From assembly GCA_037176725.1 (NCBI GenBank), contig JAZBRS010000054.1, forward strand, positions 17,626,001-17,690,000: a stretch of DNA of 64,000 nt, in the 5' to 3' direction. Origin of the DNA: Posidonia oceanica (Eukaryota > Streptophyta > Magnoliopsida > Alismatales > Posidoniaceae). Each line of letters opens with the position of its first letter. Position 1 is the first letter of the stretch. Shown here in pieces: positions 33,826 to 44,891 of this stretch. A program made the translations under genes and the position numbers. A model generated the notes under the pieces. It did no database searches. It worked only from the letters and a program-made list of their open reading frames with translations, and was not told the DNA's origin.

Positions 33826-34591
33826 ATCATATCTTCCCGTTCTTCGTTCATTTTCCTGTTGTCTTGGTTATAGCTTGGACTAATTTTGTCAAACTGCTAT
33901 AGATACGTTTATGACGGTTGATTCTCTCTATTATTATATAAAGAGGCAAACAACTCATGCTAGTCGTTATTGTGTGTGTGTGTGTTTTTTTTTTGTCGTT
34001 GATCTTGTTTTTATAAAAAAAATTTTGTATTTTTTTTAAATTATATTATTTTTGTTTCTCTATAATTATGTATGATCCTCTGAAATGGATACTCTATCAT
34101 GTGTGATCTTTTGATTTCGGCACGATTAATTTTATTATTGTCAACATAATCATATCCATCATTTATTGTAAAAAATTCTATCCATATCCATCAACTTGAG
34201 TCACTATTTGTGTATTAAGTGTGGATAAATAACATGTAATTTGTAGTTATTTACATGGACTTACTTGAAAGGAAGACACGGGCCATGCATGTCTCCACAA
34301 TCAAATATATATCCAAGACATATATCGTTTTCAAACCATAAACCGTTGGCTTCATTTTGAACCGCATATCGAAATAAAAACCTCATCGGCCGGTTTACAA
34401 GTGCATTAATTGGTTGGATTGCAATAAAAATACACTGAATATATATATAGATTGCGATAGAAATGCAAAAGGGCAGAACTTGCATATCTGGTTAATTAAA
34501 TAGGATATATCATCAATTTTATATCTGTAAATGTTTCCACTTAACCAGTAGTGTAATTAATGATTAATAAGTAACTTATAAGTACGTAGTA
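33826..34591. other. downstream flank of CCD4, AT-rich
   Basis: No gene was found. There is a short GT run at 33969-33985. The part nearest 34591 is expected to be the 3' UTR of the minus-strand dioxygenase gene. Confidence 0.5.
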
Positions 34592-36502
34592 CTACAGTGT
34601 AAGCAGCTGGCTACTGATCTCGGACTGTCCGATGAACGTCCCGTGAAAGCCATACGGCACCCGTCGAGGCAACAAGACCTCAGCAACGATGTCGAGATCT
34701 GGCGACTTTGCGTCCATCACCAGGAACCTGGACTCGTCCTTCTTCTCGTCATGCACGTACGTCACCAGGTACCCGTCGTCCTCTAGCTCCGACGGCGAAC
34801 CACCACGACCATTAATGATGTTGTTCTTGGGCACAAAGAATGGCTCCCCTCCGAAGCAACCAGGTGCGTAGTGCCTCCTCGCCACGACGCACTCCGTCTT
34901 CCATGATGCCGCCGGCGCTTCCAAGTCGAGCTTGACGACACCCGATATCTTGGGCATGGGCTCGCCAATCCCAGCGTATGCATACCTGCTCTTCTTCCCA
35001 ACGTATCTCTGGTTGATGACACCAAACTCCAGGTTCTCAGCGGAAAGCGGTGTCCTCGACACGGTGCCATCTCTCAGGTCTATCCTCACCATCTCCACGC
35101 ATCCGTGCACAAGCTCCGTCCTCTCCAGCGCATGCTCTATGAGTATCACGTTCGTTGCCACCAGCACAACGCCGTCGTCTCCGTCGTCCCATGCGTTCAG
35201 CGTGTGGAGCGGGTTGAACCCCGGTACCTCGAACCAGCGCATCTCCCTCTCCGACGTCGCGTATCTCGGCATGACCCCAATCTTCGGAACCTTCCCCGAG
35301 TCCGTCCCCACGACGGAGCCTTTGCCCAAGACCATATCCGTGGGGTTCACCACGATCTGGATGTCGGTGAAGATTGCGTGCCTCTTCGTGATGGCGAAGT
35401 CGTGAAGGAATGACGGCGGCTCCAAGGAGAACAAGGGGACGTCCGGCTGTTTGTTCCCCGCCCGGTCGAACCAGAAGTAGGTAAGGCGGGCAGGGAATGG
35501 ACCATGTCGGAAAGCGAACACTTCCCCCGTGTCGGGATCCTTCTTCGGGTGGGCCGTCATTCCCATGAACAGCTTGCCGTCGAAGTCACAGCGGCCGACG
35601 GTAGTCAAGTCGCCGGTGGAGGGAGAGAGGTTGATGGCGTACGGGAGATCGGCCTCCCAGAGGGCTAAGAGGCGGTTGGCGAAGTAGAAGAGGCTGGTGT
35701 TGGCGACGCCGAGGCCGTGCTGGAGAGGATTGGTCTGGCCGGTGATGATCCTAGCGGCCCAGAGGGCCCCACGGGAAATGCCGGCGACGCCGTGGAAGGC
35801 GGCGAATATGTTGGGCAGGACGGGGCCTCCGGCTTCAAGTTCCAGGTTGTACTTGTACGTGCGGACGAAGCGGCTGCAGAATGTCGCCGGTCGCCGGCCG
35901 CCTCCCTCTGGGAGGAGGATGGAGTGGAGCATGCCGTCGCCGTCCAAGAGGTGGTAGGGCCCACGAGGTGGATACAGAGGGTTGGGTCCGTTCCGGATGT
36001 AGGCTTCCCCTCCCAGGCACGGCGGGATGCTGCCCTTCACGACGGGACAGGTCGACGACGGCGACAGCTCCGGGACGGGTGCGAAGTTGCCGGTGAGGAC
36101 GTGGCGGGGATCCACGGAGGGACGCGGTGGGCCGTCGATGAAGCTGTTGATGAAGTCGTCCAGAGCGTTGCACACCATCGTTGCAAGCGAGGACGATGGC
36201 TGTACTGATGCGCCTTTGCTCACAGCTCCATGGACCTTGTTGTTGTTGTTGTTGTCGGTAGTCTTCTTCCCCTGATCAGCTGGGAAATATTCTTCTTCTT
36301 TCTCGACCTGATCTGTAGTAGTGGCAATCGGCTGCTTCTTTAAAATTCCGCCAGCAGCTGATACGGTGAGACGAGGACGACGGCGACGGTGAGGATGCTG
36401 AAGTTTCCGGGGTTGGCTGCTGGTGAGTACTCCTGGCCTTTGCTTTGCTATATGGTGGTGATTGGGGAGGGTGGTGATGAAGGATGAAGAAAGTGATTCC
36501 AT
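34592..36502 (-). CDS. CCD4: carotenoid cleavage dioxygenase 4 (CCD4-like), single exon
   Basis: Plastid non-haem iron dioxygenase of the CCD/NCED family. CCD4 cleaves carotenoids, typically at the 9,10 double bond or a family-specific site, to apocarotenoids, so it controls carotenoid colour and aroma. The ORF is 636 aa with no introns, against about 600 for many CCD4s. Residues 1-100 are Ser/Arg/His-rich then Asn-rich, as expected for a plastid transit peptide and linker. The beta-propeller starts near 135 (TGNFAPVPE). Four iron-binding His are at about 318 (MTAHPK), 367 (SFLHDF), 433 (LHTLNAW) and 620 (YGFHGTF). RNGPNPLYPPRGPYHLLDGD (170-189) and the C-terminal LPRRVPYGFHG fit CCD4 better than NCED. 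Many CCD4 genes have few or no introns. Coding sequence is strongly GC-rich against AT-rich flanks. All key residues seen are intact, so it is probably functional. Confidence 0.95.
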   Translation of the reverse strand: MESLSSSFITTLPNHHHIAKQRPGVLTSSQPRKLQHPHRRRRPRLTVSAAGGILKKQPIATTTDQVEKEEEYFPADQGKKTTDNNNNNKVHGAVSKGASVQPSSSLATMVCNALDDFINSFIDGPPRPSVDPRHVLTGNFAPVPELSPSSTCPVVKGSIPPCLGGEAYIRNGPNPLYPPRGPYHLLDGDGMLHSILLPEGGGRRPATFCSRFVRTYKYNLELEAGGPVLPNIFAAFHGVAGISRGALWAARIITGQTNPLQHGLGVANTSLFYFANRLLALWEADLPYAINLSPSTGDLTTVGRCDFDGKLFMGMTAHPKKDPDTGEVFAFRHGPFPARLTYFWFDRAGNKQPDVPLFSLEPPSFLHDFAITKRHAIFTDIQIVVNPTDMVLGKGSVVGTDSGKVPKIGVMPRYATSEREMRWFEVPGFNPLHTLNAWDDGDDGVVLVATNVILIEHALERTELVHGCVEMVRIDLRDGTVSRTPLSAENLEFGVINQRYVGKKSRYAYAGIGEPMPKISGVVKLDLEAPAASWKTECVVARRHYAPGCFGGEPFFVPKNNIINGRGGSPSELEDDGYLVTYVHDEKKDESRFLVMDAKSPDLDIVAEVLLPRRVPYGFHGTFIGQSEISSQLLTL

Positions 36503-36594
36503 TGATGAACTAATTAAGTACGTACGTGTTTTCCGTGTGTGCTAGAGAACTGAGAATCAAAAGAATATGTGGAAGTTGGATGGCAAAAGTGGGG

Positions 36595-36601
36595 TCTTAT
36601 A
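36595..36601 (-). promoter_or_regulatory. TATA box of the CCD4-like gene
   Basis: TATAAGA on the minus strand, in GCAGTATAAGACCCC, lies about 95 bp upstream of the ATG. This is the right distance for a core promoter with a leader of about 60-70 nt. Confidence 0.6.
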
Positions 36602-36609
36602 CTGCTGTA

Positions 36610-37219
36610 CCGTCAAGTGGTTGTACATAATTCATGTTTTTAACATTTTTTTTTTAAGTTAATTCCATAGTTTTAAAAAGCATTCGATATTAATAAAAAA
36701 ATTGATGATAGAACTTATGGTTATATATAGATTAACTTCCTTATTCATTGTCAATTAGTTTTAAGTTGAATATCAATTGATTTTAAGTTTGATGTTCATA
36801 TTTCAACATCAAGACAAAAATAAAAAAGTTAAAATGACATATTTTTTCCATTCTCAAATAAGTTAATGCTAGTGGATTGCATTGAGACGGGGGACTCAAG
36901 ATATCTAGTGCAATCTATGGTCGCAGAGCACCAATCTTTCTATACAATTGCAAGTTGGCCAACAATCTTTCCAACTAATTTGTGGCTGGCAAGAAAGAAA
37001 AGATCATCTTCATATATGCCATCTCCAGTGGAAGATGATGATATTTATTGGTAGGGAGCTCAGTTCCATCCATCTCTTCCATGCTCACGTTTGAGGGCTA
37101 TTGTGGATTCGCTGCCCACGACTATGGTTCTTCTCCGTCTCTCCTACGGCATGATGACACATGTCTATTCTTTTGGGTTCTTTGTACATCTATGTTTCTA
37201 GAAATGTAGAAGTTTAGGT
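36610..37219. other. upstream flank of CCD4, no gene seen
   Basis: AT-rich DNA. An open frame at 36866-37054 has no recognisable family features. Confidence 0.5.
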
Positions 37220-37373
37220 TGTTAAGTTGGTTACACTGGTAACACGTGTCTTGATGTAATTGGTTATTGAGCTCATGTGTAATTTACATGATATATAAAC
37301 CAACAGAGACGAATGACCCATTTATTCGATGATCTCATTTCCCCACGTTCTTTCCTCTCGTCTCTCAACTTCA
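37220..37373 (+). repeat. short copia LTR cut off by the giant element
   Basis: Starts TGTTAAGTTGG, holds the TATA motif ATATATAAA (37291-37299) and ends TTCA. Removing the giant element places this end two bases before TGGTATAAGAGC (61197-61208), one mismatch from the copia primer-binding site, and copia gag follows from 61397. It is therefore the 5' LTR of the copia element at 61195-62640. Confidence 0.6.
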
Positions 37374-40300
37374 GATGGTGTTGACACCCCATTTTGACAG
37401 GCTGGATCGTTTGGAGCCTTCCGGTGGCTGCTGGACCCGAATCTAGACCCAAACCTACACCTCCCTCTCCTTCTTTCCCCTCAAAGCAAGTCCAAATCTG
37501 ACCTAGGATTACCCTCCTTTCCTGAACCTGAAAACCAACCAAAATCTATAGGAAAACTCACCCCTGATGACTTAGCAAACCCACCAAAAAGCCTGCAAAA
37601 TTTCAAACCAGAACCCCTCCCAAAAACCCTAGGAAACTTAGGCAAAACTACATTTTTCTACACCTTGAAACCCCTCCAAAACTTCCTCCAAACGAAACCA
37701 AAACTTTGGGACCAAAACTAGGAACCCTAGACCCCACACCCCCCAAATTTCACCCCTTTCCGAGACCTCTAAGCCCTCCTTTTGGCCAAATTATCGTTTT
37801 CTCTCTCCGGGTTTATCGTTTTCTCTCTCCTCTCTCTCTCCTGATTGTCGTCTCTCTTTTCATCCCCTTCTTGCCCTTTTTTCTGGCTTGGCTGTGGGCC
37901 CCCTTTGTACTCCTATCCCTTCTCTATCTTATTCCTACTTTTATTTTATTTTTAACATTTTCCCTGAATTTTAAAAATCTTTTCCCTCAAACCTATCTCT
38001 TTCCCCTTTTATTCTCTTTTTTTCCTTTTCTTCTTCTTTTTCTTTTCCTTCTTCTTTCTTTTGCAAAAATCCTTAAAAATCTGTAAAACCCCAAAACACA
38101 AAAGAAACAAATCAGAATTCCAAGAAAAGCAACTAAAAAAAAAAACATTAAACAAGTAATTAAAAACTCAAACTTAACTAAATCAAGCTAAAAAGAAAAC
38201 CAAGCATGCAAACTAAAAAATGCAAAACAAACTAAAAGAAAATACTGTAAAATCAAGTAGAAAACTGAAATAAAGTCAGAACCTACCAAAACTAAAAACC
38301 CCACTAAAAAATTAAAAAAAAAAACAAACCCTAAAGAGAAGAATTAAAAATCAAACACTAAAACAAGTAATTAAAGGAGGCAAAAGACCTAACCTAATAA
38401 GCATAAGAAAAACAACATAAAAACTTAATTAAAAAGGAAAAGGAAAATACACTTGAAAGACTTAAAAACACTTAATCAAACCAGAAAAATCCAACTAAAA
38501 AACATCAAGAAGAATTAACAAATAAAAATAAAAAACATAGTTCAAAAGACTTAAGGAAGAAAAACATAAAAGACTAGAACTAAAAAGCCCAAAACCCTTT
38601 CTAATTAATATGAAAATAAATCCTAAAAATCCTAATTAACATCCTAAAATACTTAACAAGGAAACACAATTTTAAAAACAATTTAAAAAGATTTAACCAA
38701 CACTTAATCAAGTGGAAAATGAATTAACAACAAAGGAAAGCCCTAGAACCCTAATCAAGCCTAAAACACACTAATTAACCTAAAAATAGTCATTAAAAAA
38801 TCCAATTAAACACCTAACCTACAACCCAATTCATCTAATATTTTTGTTTATTTTTATCTTATTTTTTCCTATTTTATTTCCCTCCTTCTTTCCATCTTTC
38901 TTTCTTTCTTCCTTTTTATCTTTTCCTTTCTTCCTTACTGGGCTCATCAGCCCGTTTCCCTTTTATTTTTCTTTTTCTTTTCAAACGTCAGCCCAGTCCA
39001 CAGCAACAGTCCACCTTCTTCCTCCTTCCTCTCCCGCGTGCCAGCTGCTACAGTATCCGCCGGCCTGCAGCTCTGCCTGGCTTGCCACCTCTTGCTCGAG
39101 CCGGACTGGCACGCCGAATCCCGTCCGTGCTTTTGCCATCGCCTCTCCGCGGCATTCAATGGCCTCAGACCTGCAAAGCCAAGGATGGAAGTCGTCAGAA
39201 TTCAGAGGAGAAAGGAGGAGAAGTCAGAGCCTGAAACGGGAGGAGAAGAGAGGAGAAAAAAGAGGGAGTTCATCCGGGAGAGAGGCCAGAGGATTCCAGA
39301 GTAATCCCCAGCAAGTGAGAGCCACCACAAACGGAGAACTTCGAGCTCTTCCTTCCGCAGCAAACCCAGACCCAAAACTCCTCCAGAACAACTCGGAATC
39401 CATCCCCGAATCTCACCCACATCTCCTGCAACTCTCCCCTTCCTTCCCATAGCAAAAACAACCCACATTTCGCCCCCGAATCCCTCTGAAAGTCGGCAGA
39501 AACCCAACACCACCTTCCCAGGAATTCCCCCCGCCACAGTCCACCAGATCCTCCGAGACTCCGCCCCGATACTCACCTAACCTCCACCTTCCAGAAGCAC
39601 CCAGCCATCACCTCCATTTCCCCCCACAGACCGAACGCCCCACTACAAACACCTGTGCTGATTTCTGCCCGAAACTCGACCCACCAGCAACCTCTCAACG
39701 CAGCGTCCCTCAGGCTAATCTAAGCCCTTCCACACCCTCACCGGACCTTCAGCAGTCCACCGGAAGCTGCCACTCGAGCCAGAGGGCGACAGACGGCTCT
39801 CCCCACCTCAGGCAACGCCACCTGCACCCATTTCAGCCGCTTGCTCCTCCGATCGCTGAACCTCCGCTCCAGGTACCCAGAAAGCTCCGGAGGATCGCGT
39901 GGAGCCGATCCCAACGCCCGCGAGCCGCCGCTGACGCCTGCACACTCCGGACGCCCACCTCCGGCAACTGCAGAATCCTCCTGGGTCGGGAGGACACCTC
40001 GGCTGCCCAAACAGGTAACCACTAACCTCCTTGGCTCCCTCTCCCTCTTCTGATGCTTCTCCGCCAGTCAGAGCCAGCCCTCCGGCCCTCCTGCTCCAGC
40101 GGCATCTCACCGGTCAGTCCTTCGTCTCCGGCGCCGGCCACCTGTCTTTCGGACGTCCCAGCCACTGGAACGTTGCTCCGACACCCTCCAGGGCTTCGCA
40201 CGGTCGCCGGCAGTCCCCTCCGCCCTCCCGTGCATCCGCGAGCGCCCTGGGTCGGCGATGCTGAGCTCCGGCGGTCTCTGCTACAGTACCTCCCCACCGT

Positions 40301-40559
40301 CGGCAGTTCACTGTAGCATTATTTTCTCAGTTATATAGTTTTAATGCGAATATTACATTTCTGCCCTAAGTTTTCTTATTTTTTCGTTCTGGTCCTTAGC
40401 TTATTTAAGATGCTTAGTTTCTGATTTAATATCTTGCTAAATTGCTCATTTTATTCCTATTTTTCAGTATTTCCATTTTGGTCCATTTACTGTGCTTTCT
40501 AGTTATAAAAAGTTTGAGTTTAGCCCTTCTGTTTTTGATTTTAGCATCTGAATCCTGCA

Positions 40560-41190
40560 GTAGATTATTTAATTTTAATGCATGAAGTTTGCCTTATTAT
40601 ATTGCATTTCAGATCCCTGTTTTATGTCATTTTTGCATCTTAGTCCACTGCACTGTAGGAACTTAGCTTTTATTTTCTCATTCAGCATACTGCATTGCAT
40701 TTTTCACCTTCTGGCTTTGCATATTTGCATTTAGGTCCATTTTAAATGGACAGTAACCATTTGGCATGCATTTTAGCTTATTACATTGCATTTTTACCCC
40801 TGATTTTTCCAAGTATTGCATTTCAGTCCCCAGATCATGATTCCAGAGCATGTTTTCCACATAAAATTGCATTTTCGGACCCTGCATGATTTAAAAATCA
40901 CACATAGACCCTTGCATCCTTTGGAAACCATGTAAAAAGGCTGTTTTGCCCCTAAGTTGCATTTTAACTCCTATGCTTGCAAAAATTGCATGTAGGCCCT
41001 CCACTTGCATTCCCGGACTCCCCAGAACCCCCGTTTTCTGGAAAATTTGCATTTTAGCCCATTTCTTTCTTCAAAAATGCTTTTGAACTCCTGTTCTTTC
41101 CAAATTGCTTTTCCTTATCTTTTCTTGCCTTTTGCATGCATTCTGCATTCATTTAATCTTGCATTTAAGCATCCCCCTTGCATACACTAG
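40560..41190 (+). repeat. dispersed TTGCATTT-(T/C)-CCC motif array in the LTR
   Basis: TTGCATTTTTACCCC, TTGCATTTCAGTCCC, TTGCATTTTCGGACCC, TTGCATTTTAACTCC, TTGCATGTAGGCCC and similar recur every 35-60 bp. The 3' LTR has the same array at 58500-59128. Confidence 0.7.
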
Positions 41191-41457
41191 GCACTTTTAA
41201 CTCCCCTTCACTTGGGAGGACCTTCAGCACACCCCTAGGACCTCCTGAACACTTAGATCTGTTCTTCTCTCCTGTTCTGGCCCTTCTGCTCCGAAGCTGC
41301 GATATCTTTCAATCCGACCGTTGGATCTCCTCGAGTAAGCTGCCCAGGCGACCGCAGCGAAGCGCTCTTCAGCATGGACCAAGCAGATCTCCGATCAGAC
41401 TCCCGGATCTCCAGGTATGACCTCCTGAAACCCTGCACTGCATTCATTTGCATGCCA

Positions 41458-42560
41458 TTTGCTCCGTTTTGCGTGCTTTCAAGTTTTCTCGCTCCGTTTT
41501 GCGTGCAGTCTTGTTTTCTCGCACCGTTTCACGTGCCGCTTCTTTGTCTTGCACCGTTTTGCGTGTCCTTTAGTTTCTTTCGCCTCGTTTTGCGCGCAGT
41601 CTTGTTTTCTAGCACCGTTTTGCGTGCCGCTTCTTTGTCTTGCACCGTTTTGCGTGCCCTTTAGTTTCTTTCGCCTCGTTTTGCGCGCAGTCTTGTTTTC
41701 TCGCACCGTTTTACGTGCCGCTTCTTTGTCTTGCACCGTTTTGCGTGTCCTTTAGTTTCTTTCGCCTCGTTTTGCGTGCAGTCTTGTTTTCTCGCATCGT
41801 TTTGCGTGCCGCTTCCTTGTCTTGCACCGTTTTGCGTGCCCTTTAGTTTCTTTCGCCTCGTTTTGCGTGCAGTCTTGTTTTCTCGTACCGTTTTGCGTGC
41901 TGCTTCCTTGTCTTGCACCGTTTTGCGTGTCGCTTCTCTGTCTTGCACCGTTTTGCGTGCCCTTTAGTTTTTTCGCCTCGTTTTGCGTGCAGTCTTGTTT
42001 TCTTGCTCCGTTTTGCATGCCGCTTCTTTGTCTTACTCCGTTTTGCGTGCAGTCTTGTTTTCTCGCTCCGTTTTGCATGCCGCTTCTTTGTCTTATACCG
42101 TTTTGCGTGCCCTTTAGTTTCCTCGCCTCGTTTTGCGTGCAGTCTTGTTTTCTCACACCGTTTTGCGCGCCCTTTAGTTTTCTCGCTCCGTTTTGCGTGC
42201 CCTTTAGTTTCCTCGCCTCGCTTTGCGTGCAGTCTTGTTTTCTCGCTCCGTTTTACATGCCGCTTCTTTGTCTTGCTCCGTTTTACGTGCAGTCTTGTTT
42301 TCTCGCTCCGTTTTGCATGCCGCTTCTTTGTCTTGTACCGTTTTGCGTGTCCTTTAGTTTCCTCGCCTCGTTTTGCGTGCAGTCTTGTTTTCTAGCACCG
42401 TTTTGCGCGCCCTTTAGTTTTCTCGCTCCGTTTTGCGTGCTTTCAAGTTTCCTCGCTCCGTTTTGCGTGCCGCTTCTTTGTCTTGCCTCGTTTTGCGTGC
42501 AGTCTTGTTTTCTTGCACCGTTTTGCGTGTCCTTTCGTTTTCTCGTCTCGTCTTGCGTGC
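41458..42560 (+). repeat. 30-bp minisatellite in the 5' LTR (91-bp higher-order unit)
   Basis: Units such as CACCGTTTTGCGTGCCGCTTC..., CTCGTTTTGCGTGCAGTCTTG... and CACCGTTTTGCGTGTCCTTTAG... alternate as 30+30+31 bp. The period of ten codons keeps all frames open and gives long repetitive ORFs on both strands (for example 41822-42862 +). These are composition effects. Confidence 0.92.
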
Positions 42561-43406
42561 CCTTGTTTTTCTTGCCCGCTTTCACGCCCTTCTTTCGTTT
42601 TCCGCACCGTTTTGCGTCCTTGTTCCGTTCCCTGCATCATTTTGCATGTCAACCTTGTTTTCGCATCTTTTCGCATTCTTGTTTCGTTCCTCGCACTGTT
42701 TTACGCTGTTTCCTCTTGCATGTCGCTTGCATTGCCTGTTTTCCCCGCTGTTTTGTTTTATCGCCCGCATTTGCATATAGGGCAGTGATGCTTACTGTCC
42801 GGAGTTCCCACGAGCCAGGTTCCGCCCGGTTCGGAACACAGACAGCGTTGCTGAGCGCTTAGATTGCACGTTTACTTTCTTGCATTGTCTTTCATCACTT
42901 AGAGCACGCCTTCGAGCATTTAGACAGGCATTCATTGGCACTTAGGCATTCAAAGTCTGCATTTCCCTGCATATGCGAGCGTAAGCCTAGAAAGACCGAT
43001 TCTCGGGCGTGTCGGGGGTGCCTAACACCTTCCCCGCGCGTAACAGGAGTCCTTACCCTCTCTTGGCCCGCAATGACCATATTACCCTTATCCTAGGCAC
43101 GAGTCACATCATTTGCATTCATTTGCATCTTATTTCTTCTGCATTGCCTTGCATTGCATCTTTTGCTTGGTTTTGCGTGATTATTCACGCACTTCCCCGG
43201 TTTTCCTTGTCTCCCGATTTAATAGACTTGGTGGCGACTCCGATTTTGTCTTGTCTTCTTCTTTTCTTTCCCTTTTCCCTTCTTTTAAATGTTTTCGAGT
43301 TAGGTCTTCCTTCTCGGACATAGCCGCTAATAGTGAGCCTGATTCCGATCGGTGCACGCGAGCTTTGGCAACGTGCATGGACGATCCGAACACCGGGATT
43401 ACTACA

Positions 43407-43700
43407 GTGGCGACTCCGCTGGGGATACTAGACTCCGGCTTTCGCCTCCGCTTTCGCTCGTTTGGGATTTGCTTTATTTGTTTGCCTTTGTGCCTTTTGC
43501 CTTGCTTTTGCTTGTTTGCTCGCCTGTCCGCTTTGCCCAGCGAAGTCGACAGTGGCGACTCCGCTGGGGATTACTCGACTCCGGCTTTCAATTTCGCTTT
43601 CGCTTTTGCTCGCTTGGGATTTGCTTTCTTTGTTTGCCTTTGTGTTTCCTTTGTCTGTTTTGCTCGTTTTCCTGTGCAAACTCCTAGCAAGTCGCCTCGT
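43407..43700 (+). promoter_or_regulatory. primer-binding-type site, duplicated in the leader
   Basis: GTGGCGACTCCGCTGGGGATACTAGACTCCGGCTTTC at 43407 directly follows the 5' LTR. A second copy GTGGCGACTCCGCTGGGGATTACTCGACTCCGGCTTTC begins at 43552, giving a tandem duplication of about 145 bp. The site should prime minus-strand synthesis from a tRNA 3' end; I have not identified which tRNA. Confidence 0.75.
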
Positions 43701-44891
43701 GGTTACTTCGCTTAGGTTTTGCACCCCCTTTCGGCTGCTTTCGCCTTAGTTTTGCTGTGTCTTGCTCTGCTTTGTCTAACTTGCTTGTTTGCTTGCCTTC
43801 TTCCTTCCCCCTGTCCTTATTTGCTTTGCAGCTTACCCGTCTCTACTTTATTTTCCTTGCCTGCTTATTATCGCTTTATTTCCCGCATAACACATGTCTA
43901 CATACTTGTTTGGCAATAATACATGCTTTTTGAATGATGAATGCTTCCTTTTACACACCTGCTATGTCACTACGCACGCACATACCTTGCATACATGCCT
44001 TTTGACTTGACGAATGTTTTTTCTTCACCATTATGCTCACAAACACTTGCACATGCCATGCACATGCCTTTTGTTGTGTTGTATGATTGTTTGCTTGCCA
44101 TGCTTGACTGATTTTCTTCCCTTTCGCACTTACCATGCTTAGGATAGTAGAAACTTGTCTGCTCTCCCCATGGTTAACTAAAAAATGCAAGTGAAAGAAC
44201 TTCTAGGAGCAACCAGAGACTACAAACTATCCTTCACTCCCTTTTGGTTAATAAAATGTGCAAGATAAAAGACTTTAATCATTTGCATAAGCATCATATA
44301 GGGCATGCATTCTTCTCCTCTGAGTCCACCTACTAATCTGCGAAGGACGGTTCCGGCTTCTCACCCCGATGCTTTGACATGGTGTGAGTCAGTCGGTCTG
44401 TCCCCCCTTGTCCGGGGTCGTGTCGGTGTTAGTGGAGGGTACCACCCACGCTTTGGCGGGGTAGAGGCCACCAACGCACCACCTTGTCATTACCTGAGCT
44501 TTGGACCGGGAGTTAGACAGGGAGCCTACTTTTCTGACTCGAGTCGGTGACCCGTACACTTGTGGATATCCGGAGTAGACTACCTATCAGGAAACACTAG
44601 ATTGGTGAGAGAGAGAGCATGCTAGAAAGCATACATGTCATTCATGCCATAACTCAATGCATTTTGCATTTCTTCTTTTTTAACCCCAGTCTCCTGTTGT
44701 GTCTTTAACAGAGTTCAGTAAGTGATCTCCTTAGCTGGAGCTCGGGTCTCTCCTTTGCTGACATCTCTGCTGAGACACCTGCGCTCGACCATCCTTTTTC
44801 TGAGCTACTCGTCTTTGCGAGCATAGCTCCTCGTAGAGCCCGTCCCCTTTTCCCTCGTCGCAGCCCCGTTTTGACTCGCTCTCGGTCAGCA
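43701..44891 (+). other. untranslated leader of the giant element
   Basis: Between the primer site and gag. It holds the GC-rich block GAGGGTACCACCCACGCTTTGG (44434-44456) and no supported ORF. Confidence 0.6.

Larger units (their letters stand above)
37379..43406 (+). repeat. 5' LTR of the giant element (6,028 bp)
   Basis: In order it holds a C-rich start, a pyrimidine tract (37790-38080), an A-rich stretch (38080-38830), a GC-rich stretch with antisense-open frames (39000-40320), a TTGCATTT-rich stretch (40560-41190), a 30-bp minisatellite (41458-42560) and a conserved end block with GGTGCCTAACACCTTCCC (43017-43034) and TTGGTGGCGACTCC (43230-43243). Open frames inside it, up to 346 codons, follow from the repeat period and are not supported as genes. 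Confidence 0.95.

Noticed and set aside
38844..39452. 202-codon ORF in the LTR
   Set aside because: Starts in a T-rich tract and runs through Pro/Ser-rich sequence. Its counterpart in the other LTR has a different length because of an indel, with no sign of frame conservation.
39738..40316. Overlapping open frames on both strands in GC-rich LTR DNA
   Set aside because: Multiple simultaneous open frames are expected at this GC content, and no domain is recognisable.
41822..42862. 346-codon ORF in the 5' LTR, rich in Cys/Phe/Leu
   Set aside because: It follows the 30-bp minisatellite, is open in several frames and on both strands, and has no family features. The same applies to 59760-60650 in the 3' LTR.
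43719..43919. Small ORF after the duplicated primer site
   Set aside because: Pyrimidine-rich leader sequence without conserved features.
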